From NCBI RefSeq assembly GCF_036345915.1, contig NZ_CP107785.1, positions 8,122,001-8,186,000 of the forward strand: a DNA stretch of 64,000 bases, written 5' to 3'. A program made the translations under genes and the position numbers. Every line of letters starts with the position of its first letter. Position 1 is the stretch's first letter. The notes below the pieces were generated by a model, which was given only the letters and a program-made list of their open reading frames with translations, was not told the DNA's origin and searched no databases. Below are positions 35,407-44,707 of this stretch, piece by piece. Source of the DNA: Nocardia sp. NBC_00565 (GTDB taxonomy: Bacteria; Actinomycetota; Actinomycetes; Mycobacteriales; Mycobacteriaceae).

Positions 35407-35856
35407 TCAGTCCCCGCCGCCCGCACCCACTGCCAATGCCGTCGTGATGATGACGGACAACGGTGGGAGCGTGTCGCCGTGACTCGGTGGGTTGACCCAG
35501 AAGCACCCTTCCCGGGTCCACCGCCCGAGCCCGGTCGGCAACATCACGGCACTGCCGATGGCGGGTATGCCGATATCGAGACGGTTCAGCACCTCCAATA
35601 CCTGCGCACCCGGCCGGCTGTCCGGCTCGGCAAGGAAGCTCCAGCGGATCTGCCTGGCCAGCATGGGGCCCCTCGTCCCCTGCTGTTCCAATGCGGCCCT
35701 GACCTTTTCGGCCCGGGCGGTCGGTAGGTGGACGACACAGACCCGGCCGTTGATGGGCAGCATGACGAACCCGCCGCGTTCGGTAACCGGTAACCCGAAC
35801 TCGTGTCGGTAGAAGGCCACCCAATCGTCGACTGTTCTGAGTTTTTCCACATTCAC
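35407..35856 (-). CDS. Hypothetical protein divergent from the XRE regulator
   Basis: A 149-residue protein (NVEKLRTVDDWVAFYRHEFG...). It contains a strand-rich part with GRVCVVHLPTARAEKVRAAL and FWVNPPSHGDTLPPLSVIIT; the look recalls small proteins that pair with XRE regulators in Nocardia, but I do not recognise the family. GTG 35856 has an AGGAG site 7 bases upstream. It starts 178 bases from the divergent regulator gene. Confidence 0.7.
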   Translation of the reverse strand: MNVEKLRTVDDWVAFYRHEFGLPVTERGGFVMLPINGRVCVVHLPTARAEKVRAALEQQGTRGPMLARQIRWSFLAEPDSRPGAQVLEVLNRLDIGIPAIGSAVMLPTGLGRWTREGCFWVNPPSHGDTLPPLSVIITTALAVGAGGGD

Positions 35857-36033
35857 GGCCGCTCCTTGCCTTCCTCCGCTCAAGGGTCCTGCGGGAGGCC
35901 GTGATTCGGCTATGCCAACCTGCTCGCCTTCCACTGCCATTCCGCTGCCTCTGATAGCGGATCGCTTTATTTGTGGCCGCACTCACTAAGCGCTCGTACC
36001 CTGGGAAGGAGTTCGATCGGAAGGGATGGCATC

Positions 36034-37428
36034 GTGGTCCGGCACTGGTCAGGTAGAGAAGCCCGGGCTCTGCGCGATGCCAGGCGGATGAGTATTCGTG
36101 AGTTCGCGGCACATCTGGGAGTGCACGAGCGCCTCGTATCGAAGTGGGAGGCCGGCGGCGCGCGGGTCCATCCACGTCCGATCAATCAAGCCGCTCTCGA
36201 TACATCTCTGGCCAGGTCCGATGATGTTGTGCGGGCACGGTTCGCGGCCATGATCGATCAGCCTGTGCTCGATCGACCAGCCGCGCCCGGATTCGACACG
36301 CGGGCCGATGCCTCGGCCCGCGTCAATTATTCGAGTGACGCGGACCTTTTGGCTCTCATAGACGCCGGTGCGATGAGAGGTGATGCGTTAGCAGCGATTT
36401 CGGAGAGGGATCTGATCATGGCGGCTGCCCACGAGGCGAGCGAGCACGCCGGCCAGGCCGAGAGCACGAATGTGGGTGCTACCACCTTGGAACAGCTCGA
36501 CGCCGATGTCACGCGCATCGCGAACGATTATGTGCACATCCCGCCGGTACCGATGATGGTGGAGATGCTGCGGGTGCGACGCCGGGTCTACCGACTGCTG
36601 GAGGGACATCAGCGTCCCGCCGACACCAGTCATCTATACCTATTGGCGGGCACACTGTCGGGTTTGCTCGCCAACGCGAGCACCGACCTGGGGTATCTGG
36701 ATGCCGCAGGCGAGCAGATCAGGGCGGCCTGGGCGTATTCGGAGCTGTGCGGGCACAACGGATTGCGCGCTTGGACCCGCGGCATGCACGCGCTCATCGA
36801 ATACTGGTCCGACCGCCCGCGCCGCGGCGTCCTGCTGGCGCAGAGCGGACAGGAGTTCGCCGAATCGGCCACGGCCAAGGTACGACTATTGAATATCGAG
36901 GCGAGGATCTGGTCCCAGCTGGGCAGTGCCGCCGATGCCGATCGCTGCATTCGCGCCGCCGATGCTGCCCGCGAGGCGCCGGATGCCGACACCCTGCACG
37001 ACGAGGTCGGCGGTGTCTTCGGCTTCAACGAGGCGAAGGCCCACTACTACGCGGGTGCGACCTATATCCATCTCGGTCAGGCCCAACCCGCATTATCCGC
37101 GACCCAGCGGGCCATCGAGTTGTACGCGAGCGGTCCGTCCGAGCAGCGCTCCTATGGGGCCGAGGCAATGGCTCGGGTCGACAGCGCCGCGGCGCACCTG
37201 ATCAATGGCAGCCTGGACGGCGCGGCCGCCGCCCTGCTTCCGGTGCTCGGGCTCGCCGAGGACAAGCGCATCGCCCAACTGGAGGAACGGCTCCTCGGCG
37301 TGCGGCACCGAATCGCGGGTCCAGCGTTCCACGATGCCGTGGAAGCGCGCCTCCTGGATGAGCGGATCGAGGAATTCTGCGGATCCACGGCGGCCAAAGG
37401 CATCCCGCCGGGCACTTCGTCGGCCTGA
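36034..37428 (+). CDS. XRE-family regulator with TPR-like domain
   Basis: A 464-residue regulator. The N-terminal helix-turn-helix is ALRDARRMSIREFAAHLGVHERLVSKWEAG (about residues 11-40), followed by a linker and a long helical region to the end. Repeated units such as LYLLAGTLSGLLANASTDLG, NIEARIWSQLGSAADADR and AGATYIHLGQAQPALSATQR resemble TPR repeats. Proteins of this type are frequent in Nocardia and Streptomyces and probably bind a signal peptide or small ligand, but no target is known. GTG 36034 is set by the AAGGGA site and domain start. Confidence 0.83.
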   Translation: MVRHWSGREARALRDARRMSIREFAAHLGVHERLVSKWEAGGARVHPRPINQAALDTSLARSDDVVRARFAAMIDQPVLDRPAAPGFDTRADASARVNYSSDADLLALIDAGAMRGDALAAISERDLIMAAAHEASEHAGQAESTNVGATTLEQLDADVTRIANDYVHIPPVPMMVEMLRVRRRVYRLLEGHQRPADTSHLYLLAGTLSGLLANASTDLGYLDAAGEQIRAAWAYSELCGHNGLRAWTRGMHALIEYWSDRPRRGVLLAQSGQEFAESATAKVRLLNIEARIWSQLGSAADADRCIRAADAAREAPDADTLHDEVGGVFGFNEAKAHYYAGATYIHLGQAQPALSATQRAIELYASGPSEQRSYGAEAMARVDSAAAHLINGSLDGAAAALLPVLGLAEDKRIAQLEERLLGVRHRIAGPAFHDAVEARLLDERIEEFCGSTAAKGIPPGTSSA

Positions 37429-37525
37429 GTCCAATCATTGATGCCGACCGCACGCGGGTGAAACCACCTGCTGAACGTGCCTATCAGCACTAGCAACCAC
37501 CACGGAGCGAGTCTTACGAGCGACC

Positions 37526-37620
37526 GTTCGCGGCCCGTCTCGCGTCCGAGTCGTCGAAGCGCATGCGCCGTAGGCGCGAGTCTCGACGGCTCGGACGCGA
37601 GACACACGGGGGCCGCGAAC
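37526..37620. other. Long imperfect inverted repeat
   Basis: A 95-base imperfect palindrome. Outer arms GTTCGCGGCC / GGCCGCGAAC, then GTCTCGCGTCCGAG / CTCGGACGCGAGAC and CGTCGA / TCGACG, with a GCGCATGCGCC/GGCGC top. A strong RNA stem-loop is expected. It lies 56 bases before the AspC-type aminotransferase start and 98 bases after the XRE stop, so it could be a terminator of the XRE gene or a leader structure. Confidence 0.8.
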
Positions 37621-37675
37621 ACGCCGCGCCCGCGCGGCAAAAAACACGGTTGCCAGGGATGGCACCATAGGACGG

Positions 37676-38923
37676 GTGAGTCCAAGCCACCTACCGCATC
37701 ACCCGCCACGCGCGCTGGAGCAGTCCACGAAGCTGCAGAACGTCCTCTACGAAATTCGTGGACCGGTACACGCGCATGCGGCACGGTTGGAGGCGGAGGG
37801 GCATCGCATCCTCAAGCTCAACATCGGCAATCCGGCCCCCTTCGGATTCGAGGCGCCCGATGTGATCATGCGTGACATCATCGCCGCACTGCCCTATGCC
37901 CAGGGCTACTCCGAATCCAAGGGCATCCTCTCGGCCCGGCGCGCCATCGTCACCCGCTACGAGCTGGTCCCTGGCTTTCCCGAACTCGACGTCGACGATG
38001 TCTACCTGGGCAACGGCGTCTCCGAGCTGATCACCATCACCATGCAGGCGCTGCTGGACAACGGTGACGAGGTGCTGATCCCGGCGCCCGACTATCCGCT
38101 GTGGACCGCGATGACGAGCCTGGCCGGTGGCACGCCGGTGCACTACCTATGCGACGAGTCCAACGGCTGGCAGCCCGATATCGCCGATATCGAATCGAAG
38201 ATCACCGCCAAGACCAAGGCGCTGCTGGTCATCAATCCGAACAATCCGACCGGCGCGGTGTACTCCGCCGAGGTGCTGCAGCAGTTGGTCGACCTCGCGC
38301 GCAAGCATCAGCTGCTGCTGCTCGCCGACGAGATCTACGACAAGATCCTCTACGACGACGCCAAACACATCTCGCTGGCCTCGCTTGCGCCCGATCTGCT
38401 GTGCCTGACGTTCAACGGTCTGTCCAAGGCCTACCGGGTCGCGGGTTACCGCTCCGGCTGGCTCGCGATCACCGGCCCCAAAGAGCATGCGGCCGGCTTC
38501 CTCGAGGGTATCGACCTGCTCGCCTCGACCAGGCTTTGCCCGAATGTGCCCGCGCAGCACGCGATTCAGGTGGCGCTCGGCGGACATCAGAGCATCGAGG
38601 ATCTGATCCTGCCCGGCGGGCGGCTGCTCGAGCAGCGCGATGTCGCGTGGGAGCGGCTGAACATGATCCCGGGCGTGTCCTGTGTGAAGCCGAAGGGCGC
38701 GCTCTATGCGTTCCCGAAGCTGGATCCAAACGTCTATGAGATCCGCGATGATTCGAAACTGATCCTGGACCTGCTGCTCCAGGAGAAAATTCTGATGGTG
38801 CAGGGGACCGGCTTCAATTGGCCGCATCATGATCACCTGCGGATCGTGACGCTGCCGTGGGCGCGTGACCTCGCGGTCGCGATCGAGCGTTTCGGGAACT
38901 TCCTGTCGGGTTACCGGCAGTAG
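37676..38923 (+). CDS. aspC: Pyridoxal-phosphate aminotransferase (AspC/AlaA type)
   Basis: Class I/II aminotransferase that transfers amino groups between an amino acid (alanine or aspartate) and 2-oxoglutarate. The 415-residue protein shows SEGYSESKG-like substrate region (AQGYSESKGILSARRA), VINPNNPTGAVYSAEVL, LLLADEIYDKILYDD and the PLP lysine in TFNGLSKAYRVAGYRSGW (Lys about 253). It corresponds to M. tuberculosis Rv0337c, the gene next to Rv0338c. The GTG at 37676 is the family-like start, without a clear ribosome site. Confidence 0.9.
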   Translation: MSPSHLPHHPPRALEQSTKLQNVLYEIRGPVHAHAARLEAEGHRILKLNIGNPAPFGFEAPDVIMRDIIAALPYAQGYSESKGILSARRAIVTRYELVPGFPELDVDDVYLGNGVSELITITMQALLDNGDEVLIPAPDYPLWTAMTSLAGGTPVHYLCDESNGWQPDIADIESKITAKTKALLVINPNNPTGAVYSAEVLQQLVDLARKHQLLLLADEIYDKILYDDAKHISLASLAPDLLCLTFNGLSKAYRVAGYRSGWLAITGPKEHAAGFLEGIDLLASTRLCPNVPAQHAIQVALGGHQSIEDLILPGGRLLEQRDVAWERLNMIPGVSCVKPKGALYAFPKLDPNVYEIRDDSKLILDLLLQEKILMVQGTGFNWPHHDHLRIVTLPWARDLAVAIERFGNFLSGYRQ

Positions 38924-39315
38924 GGGGACTGTTCGGTCGTTCTGCTACTGGCGCGTTCTGGGCAACCGGATCGCCCCGCTTCGGGGACTGAAACATACTT
39001 CGCGTACGGATATCTGCGAGTTTTAGTTATCCGCTAGCGCTAAACGAGACTTTTTGTGTACAGTCTCTCTTGGCACTTCGAGTGCCCGGTCAAGTTGTCT
39101 ACCCCCCCTGGACAACCTGACCTCGGGTTAGGCTGCCTACCCCCCTGGGCGCCAACCTGCGGGCGGCGGAGACATCCCCCTGCTCTCCGCCGCCCCCTCC
39201 CGACTTCCACTTCGGAACGTTCCCCGACGCCGCGGTTGCTCGCCGTCGGAGCCGATCTTGAAAATGAAATCCTTTAAGCTCGCACCGGGACGACAGACGA
39301 CAAGGTAGGAGTCCG
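38924..39315. promoter_or_regulatory. 392-base intergenic region with structured leader
   Basis: Between aspC and the YibE/F gene. AT-rich near 39000-39060 with a TTTTTGTGTACAGTCTC stretch that could hold a promoter, then two copies of CTACCCCCCTGG-like sequence (about 39097 and 39136). A perfect 12-base hairpin (GGGCGGCGGAGA) lies at 39161-39195. No small gene seen. Confidence 0.5.
39161..39195. other. 12-base perfect hairpin upstream of the YibE/F gene
   Basis: GGGCGGCGGAGA (39161-39172) pairs with TCTCCGCCGCCC (39184-39195), loop 11 bases. It is 121 bases before the GTG; it may be a leader structure or the end of the aspC transcript. Confidence 0.65.
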
Positions 39316-40914
39316 GTGAGCGAGCATCATCACCATCACCACGACCATTCGGGGCCCATCGCTATCGGTGCCACCGCGGCTCGTGTTGTCGTCGGGCTGC
39401 TCGCCGCTATCGGCGTCATCGTCGTCATCGCCACGATCGTGCTGTGGCCGAGTAGCCAGCACATCGATATTCCATTGCCGATGCAGAACGCGGGCGGCGG
39501 CGCGGTGCAGACCGAGGCCGGGACCGTGGTGCTGCAGGACATCGGTAATTGCGGCAGCAGTTCGACCGGCAAGGTGTTCATCGACCAACCCGAACAGCCG
39601 CGCGCCGGCGGCTATACCTGCCAGCGCAGTCTCATCAGCATCGACTCGGGACCGCACAAGGGCAATCGCACCCTGTTCGAAATCCCGCCCGGCCCGGGGC
39701 AGCCCGATCTGCACGCCGGTGACCACATCAGGATCGTCCGGCAGACCGACCCCAGCGGGATGCCGATGTACTCGTTCGAGGACTACTCCCGCGGGCTGCC
39801 GCTGACGCTGATCGTGCTGCTCTTCGTCGTCGTGATCATCGTGGTGGCGCGCTGGCGTGGGCTGCGCGCATTGCTCGGGCTGGTCTTCGCGTTCGCGGTG
39901 CTTGTGCTGTTCATGTTGCCCGCGCTGTTGGACGGCAAGCCCGCGATTCCGGTCGCGCTGGTCGCGGGTGCGCTGATCCTGTACGCCGTGCTGTATCTCG
40001 CGCACGGGGTGAATCTGCGGACCAGTTCAGCGCTGCTTGGCACGCTGACCTCGATGATCGTGGCGGCGGTGCTGTCCTGGGTCGCCATCGAGATGACGCA
40101 TCTGACCGGGCTCTCCGAAGAGCAGAACACCAACGTCGCCACCTATATCGAGCACGTCAGCATCACCGGCCTGCTGTTGGCCGGCTTCATCATCGGCTCG
40201 CTCGGTGTGCTCAACGACGTCACCATCACCCAGGCATCGGCCGCCTTCGAACTCGCCGCCATCGACGAATCCGCATCGCGCCGCGAGGTTTTCACCGCCG
40301 CCATGCGAGTCGGGCGCGACCACATCGCGAGCACCGTCTACACCCTGGTCCTGGCCTACGCGGGCGGCGCGCTGCCACTGCTGCTGCTGTTCAGCGTCGC
40401 GGGCCGCTCCATCCGCGACGTCTTGACCGGCGACGCGGTCGCCATCGAAATCGCCCGCTCGTCCGTCGGTGGCATCGCCCTTGCCCTCTCGGTCCCGCTG
40501 ACCACCGCGATCGCGGTCATGCTCGCCCGCCCCTTCGGCCACAAACCCGAACCCGCCACTGCTGCCCGCCACTCCCGGCACGCGAAGTCCGAAGCGACCG
40601 GCTCGACCCGCCGCGGCCCATCCCGTTCGGCCGCCACCCCATCGAGCGCCGGTGTCGCCAACCCATCGAGCACGGGTGTGGCCACCGACCCGAGAGACAC
40701 CGGCCGCCAACGGTTCTCGGACCGAGACTGGGACGACGACCCGGACCCGGGCCAGGTCCCCAACTCCCGCGCCTACGACCGCAATCGGGGCTACCGCAGC
40801 GCCGACCCGCAAGGGTACGAAAGCGACTACGAGAACACCGACCCCCGCGGCTACCGCCGCCCAGAGCCTCGGGGCTATAAAAGCTGGAACGACGAGGACC
40901 CGCACAGGCACTAA
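39316..40914 (+). CDS. YibE/F-family multi-pass membrane protein
   Basis: A 532-residue membrane protein of the YibE/F family. The N-terminus has a natural His-rich run (EHHHHHHDHSG) then a first transmembrane helix. An outer loop of about 110 residues with Cys pairs (IGNCGSSSTG, YTCQRS) follows, then about seven more helices (for example LTLIVLLFVVVIIVVARW, LVFAFAVLVLFMLPALL). The typical VLNDVTITQASAAFELA block is present. The C-terminal 120 residues are disordered, with RGYRRPEPRGYKSW-like repeats. The transport or signalling role is unknown. The His run could bind metal (inference). Confidence 0.85.
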   Translation: MSEHHHHHHDHSGPIAIGATAARVVVGLLAAIGVIVVIATIVLWPSSQHIDIPLPMQNAGGGAVQTEAGTVVLQDIGNCGSSSTGKVFIDQPEQPRAGGYTCQRSLISIDSGPHKGNRTLFEIPPGPGQPDLHAGDHIRIVRQTDPSGMPMYSFEDYSRGLPLTLIVLLFVVVIIVVARWRGLRALLGLVFAFAVLVLFMLPALLDGKPAIPVALVAGALILYAVLYLAHGVNLRTSSALLGTLTSMIVAAVLSWVAIEMTHLTGLSEEQNTNVATYIEHVSITGLLLAGFIIGSLGVLNDVTITQASAAFELAAIDESASRREVFTAAMRVGRDHIASTVYTLVLAYAGGALPLLLLFSVAGRSIRDVLTGDAVAIEIARSSVGGIALALSVPLTTAIAVMLARPFGHKPEPATAARHSRHAKSEATGSTRRGPSRSAATPSSAGVANPSSTGVATDPRDTGRQRFSDRDWDDDPDPGQVPNSRAYDRNRGYRSADPQGYESDYENTDPRGYRRPEPRGYKSWNDEDPHRH

Positions 40915-41042
40915 CGCTCACCAGCGACTGCGAATTCGCCGAAGTCGGTGACGCCGGGATCTCTGTCCAATGCACTGGAGGTACGCGCGAAAGCACTGCG
41001 AGGTATCGCGCAACCGCTCCTACCTCCGGGAGCCGGCCCAGC

Positions 41043-42374
41043 TCAGCGCGGCGCGGGCGGCGGGAAGGGGAAGATCTCCGGCGGGATGGTCGGCAGCACG
41101 ATCGTCGGAAGGCCGGGCACCACAATGGTATTCGGCCCCGGATGCGTCGGTGCCGGTTCCGAAGTCGTCGCGCGACGCGGGGGCGGTGCGGCGACCGACT
41201 CGCTGCCATCGGTGGTGGTTGCGGGTGCGACGGCGATCTGGGGATCGAGGGTGGTGGTGCGCGGCGGGCTGGTCGGGGAGATCGAGGTGGCGCGGTCGCC
41301 GCTCTGCGAATCGCGTTCCAGGACTTGCGGACCGTAGCCGAGGCCGAGTCCGATCGCGGCGACCACGGCCAGTGCGCTGACGGTCAGCACCGCGCCGTTG
41401 ATCTCGCGCTTGCGGCGGCGCTTGGGTGGCGCGGATAGCCAAGCGGGCGAGAGTTCGTCGTCATCGAGCAGCGAATCCGCGGCGGGTGCGTGGTGCTGCG
41501 AGTTGGTGCCCACGGGTCGAACCGGACGCGCCAGCAGGGCCGCGCCGCGGGTCACCACCGTCTCCGGATTGTCGGGCACGATGACCGGCACACCCATCCA
41601 GCGTTCGAGCACCTTGGCGATCAACGGAATTCGGGCGCAGCCGCCGATCACGAGCACACCGTGCACCGGTCGATCGGCGCGCACGATCACATCGCGCGCC
41701 ATCCGGGCCGATGATTCGATCGCCAGCATGATGAGGGATTCGAAGTTCTCCTGCGCGAGCAGAACCAGGCCCTGTTCGCTCGGCAGGGCCACGGCGGTGT
41801 TTGTGGACAGCTGTTCCTTCGCCTCGCGGCACAGCGCGTCCAGGGCGGCCAGCCCCGCCGAATCGGGCGGATGCGCGATCCGGCCCGAGGCGATCTGCTG
41901 TTCGCGAATCAGCGAATCGAGGTAGTCACCGCTGATATCGCTGGTGCGTTCGCTGTGGCGGATCTCACGGGTCTCGGTGTCGACGACGCTGACGGTCAAT
42001 CCGGAGCTGCCGAGGTCGTAGACCACGAGTGCGGAGATACCGCGAATATCCCCGGTGGACTGCGCGAATTCGAGCGCCGCGATGATTTCGGGCACGAGTT
42101 CGTAATTGGTGAGCTGCTGGCGCGCCATGGCCGCCCGCAGCGCTTTGGCGTGCTGCTCACTGCGGTAGGCGATCGCGGTGGCGGCGATGCCGGGCATGGA
42201 AACGAGCGTCACGCCGATCGCCTCGGCGGCCAGCTCCTCCACCTGATGTTCGACGACGGGAATGGTCTGCAGATCGAACGAATGCGGCGCGACCCGGCCG
42301 TGAGGGTTCGCGGCGTGTGGCCGCGCCATACGGACGGCGCCGGCCCCCACCGAAACTCCCAGAACCGAACTCAT
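41043..42374 (-). CDS. Hsp70-like ATPase domain with TM and Pro/Thr-rich tail (copy 1)
   Basis: A 443-residue actin-fold protein. The nucleotide-binding part starts LGVSVGAGAVRMA and includes VVYDLGSSGLTVSVVDTETR (phosphate-2), GDYLDSLIREQQIA, AKEQLSTNTAVALP, and GVLVIGGCARIPLIAKVLER (adenosine loop). There is no substrate-binding domain; instead a basic segment (PPKRRRKRE), one helix (AVLTVSALAVVAAIGLGLGYG), then a Thr/Pro-rich outer tail. The same layout occurs at 60453-62267 and 56453-57574. It could sense envelope state and signal inward. ATG 42374 or GTG 42395 may be the start. Confidence 0.85.
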   Translation of the reverse strand: MSSVLGVSVGAGAVRMARPHAANPHGRVAPHSFDLQTIPVVEHQVEELAAEAIGVTLVSMPGIAATAIAYRSEQHAKALRAAMARQQLTNYELVPEIIAALEFAQSTGDIRGISALVVYDLGSSGLTVSVVDTETREIRHSERTSDISGDYLDSLIREQQIASGRIAHPPDSAGLAALDALCREAKEQLSTNTAVALPSEQGLVLLAQENFESLIMLAIESSARMARDVIVRADRPVHGVLVIGGCARIPLIAKVLERWMGVPVIVPDNPETVVTRGAALLARPVRPVGTNSQHHAPAADSLLDDDELSPAWLSAPPKRRRKREINGAVLTVSALAVVAAIGLGLGYGPQVLERDSQSGDRATSISPTSPPRTTTLDPQIAVAPATTTDGSESVAAPPPRRATTSEPAPTHPGPNTIVVPGLPTIVLPTIPPEIFPFPPPAPR

Positions 42375-42526
42375 CAGCTGCCCATCCCGTTTCACACATC
42401 ACGACATGCGAGCCTGCGCCGCCCGCCGGTGGAATGGCCCGCCTTCGCGACCATACCGCCGACGTCCGACAGTGCCGAAGGCTGGACCTGATCGATCCGG
42501 CGTTGCCCCCGCCTCGCCAGGCAACT

Positions 42527-43849
42527 CTACGGTGTGCCGAGTCCGGCGTACACCCATCCCGCGGCTCTCCAGGTGGCACGATTGAGACAGTTCCGGCCGT
42601 CGATGATGGACCGCTTGCGGACCACCGGATCGAGGTCTTGCGGATGCAATGCGACGAACTCGTCCCACTCGGTCAGCACCAGCACCACATCGGCGCGATC
42701 GCAGGCCTCGGCCACCGATGTCGCGTAGTTCAGCGTGGGGAATACGCGCCGCGAATTCTCCGCCGCCTTCGGGTCGTACACCGTCACCACCGCGCCGTGC
42801 AGCTGGATCATCCCGGCCACATTCAGCGCGGGTGAGTCGCGCACATCATCGGATTCGGGTTTGAACGCCGCACCGAGCACCGCGACATTCGCGCCGAGCA
42901 GCGATCCGCCGCAGGCCCGGGTGGCCATATCGACCATCTTGGTGCGGCGGCGCATGTTGATGTTGTCGACCTCGCGCAGGAACGCCACCGCGTGATCGGC
43001 GCCGAGTTCACCGGAGCGCGCCATGAACGCGCGGATGTCCTTGGGTAGACAGCCGCCGCCGAAACCCAGTCCGGCATTGAGGAATCGGCGGCCGATGCGC
43101 GCGTCGTAGCCCAGCGCGTCGGCCAGCATCGTCACGTCCGCGCCGGTCGCCTCACAGACCTCCGATACCGCGTTGATAAAGGAAATCTTGGTCGCGAGAA
43201 AGGCATTCGCGGAGACCTTCACCAATTCGGCGGTGGCGAGATCGGTCAGCAGGAACGGCACCTCGGCCGCGATCAGGTCCGCGTAGATCTCGCGCACCAG
43301 GTCCTCGACCCAGGCGGCCGCGTCGCGTGCGTGATCCACCCCGAGCACCAGTCGATCCGGACGAAGCGTGTCCTTCACCGCGAACCCCTCACGCAGGAAC
43401 TCCGGATTCCACGCGACCTCCACCGGGGTATCGGTGAGCGCGCGAGCGCGCGTCCCCAATGCCGCCGCGGTGCCGACCGGAACCGTCGACTTCCCGACGA
43501 TCACCGACGGCCGCTCCAGCAGCGGCGCGAGCGTATCCACCACGGCGTGTACATACTTCAGGTCCGCGGCGTACTCGCCCTTCTTCTGTGGCGTCCCGAC
43601 CCCGAGGAAATGCACCTGCGCATGGGCCGCCGCCTCCGCATATGAGGTGGTGAACCGCAGCCGGCCCGCATCCAGATTGCGCCGCAGCACCTCCTCCAGC
43701 CCGGGTTCATAGAACGGCACCACGCCATCGGACAGCTTCGCGACCTTGCCCGGATCGATATCCACGCCGACCACGTCGTGCCCGAGCTCGGCCATGCACG
43801 CAGCGTGCGTGGCCCCGAGGTACCCGGTTCCGAAGACTGTGCATCGCAT
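42527..43849 (-). CDS. udgA: UDP-glucose 6-dehydrogenase
   Basis: Oxidises UDP-glucose to UDP-glucuronate for cell-surface polysaccharides. The 440-residue protein begins with the NAD motif CTVFGTGYLGATHAACMAEL, has GVGTPQKKGEYAADLKYV, the NAD/substrate hinge ATAELVKVSANAFLATKISF, and the catalytic Cys in LGFGGGCLPKDIRAF. The C-terminal UDP-binding domain includes VAVLGAAFKPESDDVRDSPA. Length and blocks match the family. In M. tuberculosis the corresponding gene is Rv0322, next to dcd. Confidence 0.93.
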   Translation of the reverse strand: MRCTVFGTGYLGATHAACMAELGHDVVGVDIDPGKVAKLSDGVVPFYEPGLEEVLRRNLDAGRLRFTTSYAEAAAHAQVHFLGVGTPQKKGEYAADLKYVHAVVDTLAPLLERPSVIVGKSTVPVGTAAALGTRARALTDTPVEVAWNPEFLREGFAVKDTLRPDRLVLGVDHARDAAAWVEDLVREIYADLIAAEVPFLLTDLATAELVKVSANAFLATKISFINAVSEVCEATGADVTMLADALGYDARIGRRFLNAGLGFGGGCLPKDIRAFMARSGELGADHAVAFLREVDNINMRRRTKMVDMATRACGGSLLGANVAVLGAAFKPESDDVRDSPALNVAGMIQLHGAVVTVYDPKAAENSRRVFPTLNYATSVAEACDRADVVLVLTEWDEFVALHPQDLDPVVRKRSIIDGRNCLNRATWRAAGWVYAGLGTP

Positions 43850-43999
43850 GATCGATTGATAGATCCCGCCGATGGCCGACGCAGGTCAGCGAGGCAAGTG
43901 TCTCGGCAACAGCAGATGTACATGTGGCGACATGAATCCGGAACAGCCCTGTTGACCTGCGCAGACTTCCTCGATGACGGTCCAGTTACGATCGATCTT

Positions 44000-44545
44000 G
44001 TGCGACGCCACCGCGGAATCCGGGCACGTAGCGCCTGGGTGGTACTGGGCGTCGCGGTGGTGGTTCTCGTCGCGGGTTTGTGGCCGGTCTATGTCCGGCC
44101 TCGGGTCGACGCGCCCGCGCGGGCCGATGCGATCCTGGTGCTCGGCGGTGCGCACGATGGGCGCGAAAAGCTGGGGCTGCGGCTGGCCGGCGCGGGCTAC
44201 GCGCCTCAGGTGCTGTTCTCCGACCCGTATGAGAACAGTGCGCTGATGAATCGAATTTGCCACAGCCGCTATAGCTTCCAGGTCACCTGCCTCGATCCGT
44301 CGCCGCGCACCACGCGCGGCGAGGGGCGCGAACTGGCCGAGCGCGCCGCGGCCGAAGGCTGGCGTCGAGTCATCGTCATCACCTTCACCCCGCATATCTC
44401 GCGGGCCCGCTACATCCTCGGGAAGTGCTGGGACGGTGAGATTCTCATGGTGGATCCGCGGCCGCGGCTGTCCGTCGGCCGGTGGGCGTACGACTACTTC
44501 TATCAGTCCGCCGGCTTCGTCAAGGCGTTGTTCGAGGACTGCTAG
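44000..44545 (+). CDS. YdcF-like (DUF218) membrane protein
   Basis: A 181-residue protein with one transmembrane helix near the start (AWVVLGVAVVVLVAGLWPVYV) and an outer DUF218 domain with DAILVLGGAHDGREKLGLRL, PRTTRGEGRELAERAAAEGW and RVIVITFTPHISRARYIL. YdcF/SanA/ElyC-type proteins influence envelope polysaccharide or peptidoglycan. The start is uncertain: GTG 44000 leaves an 11-residue N-tail before the helix; in-frame ATGs lie at 43916 and 43922. None has a clear ribosome site. It is divergent from udgA. Confidence 0.8.
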   Translation: MRRHRGIRARSAWVVLGVAVVVLVAGLWPVYVRPRVDAPARADAILVLGGAHDGREKLGLRLAGAGYAPQVLFSDPYENSALMNRICHSRYSFQVTCLDPSPRTTRGEGRELAERAAAEGWRRVIVITFTPHISRARYILGKCWDGEILMVDPRPRLSVGRWAYDYFYQSAGFVKALFEDC

Positions 44546-44629
44546 GGCCGGGCCGCCGCGTTCAGCGCGGATTGCTCGAGAATCGATCACGGTCAAGTGC
44601 AGGCGGGTGGCCTCAGTTTGATTCCGGGG

Positions 44630-44654
44630 TGAGACAGACGTACATTGTGTCTCG
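44630..44654. promoter_or_regulatory. Inverted-repeat operator candidate before the ACAD operon
   Basis: TGAGACA (44630-44636) and TGTCTCG (44648-44654) form a hyphenated repeat (GAGACA / TGTCTC) with 11 bases between. It lies 54 bases before the ACAD start and is a plausible site for the TetR regulator encoded at the end of this operon. Confidence 0.45.
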
Positions 44655-44707
44655 TGGAGCCGCAGTGCGACACGGATGCGATGACGCACATCCCGCCGGG
44701 AGGGCAG

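Noticed and set aside
39316..39350. Cloning-vector His tag
   Set aside because: It is in a native gene with a genomic context and continues as a membrane protein.
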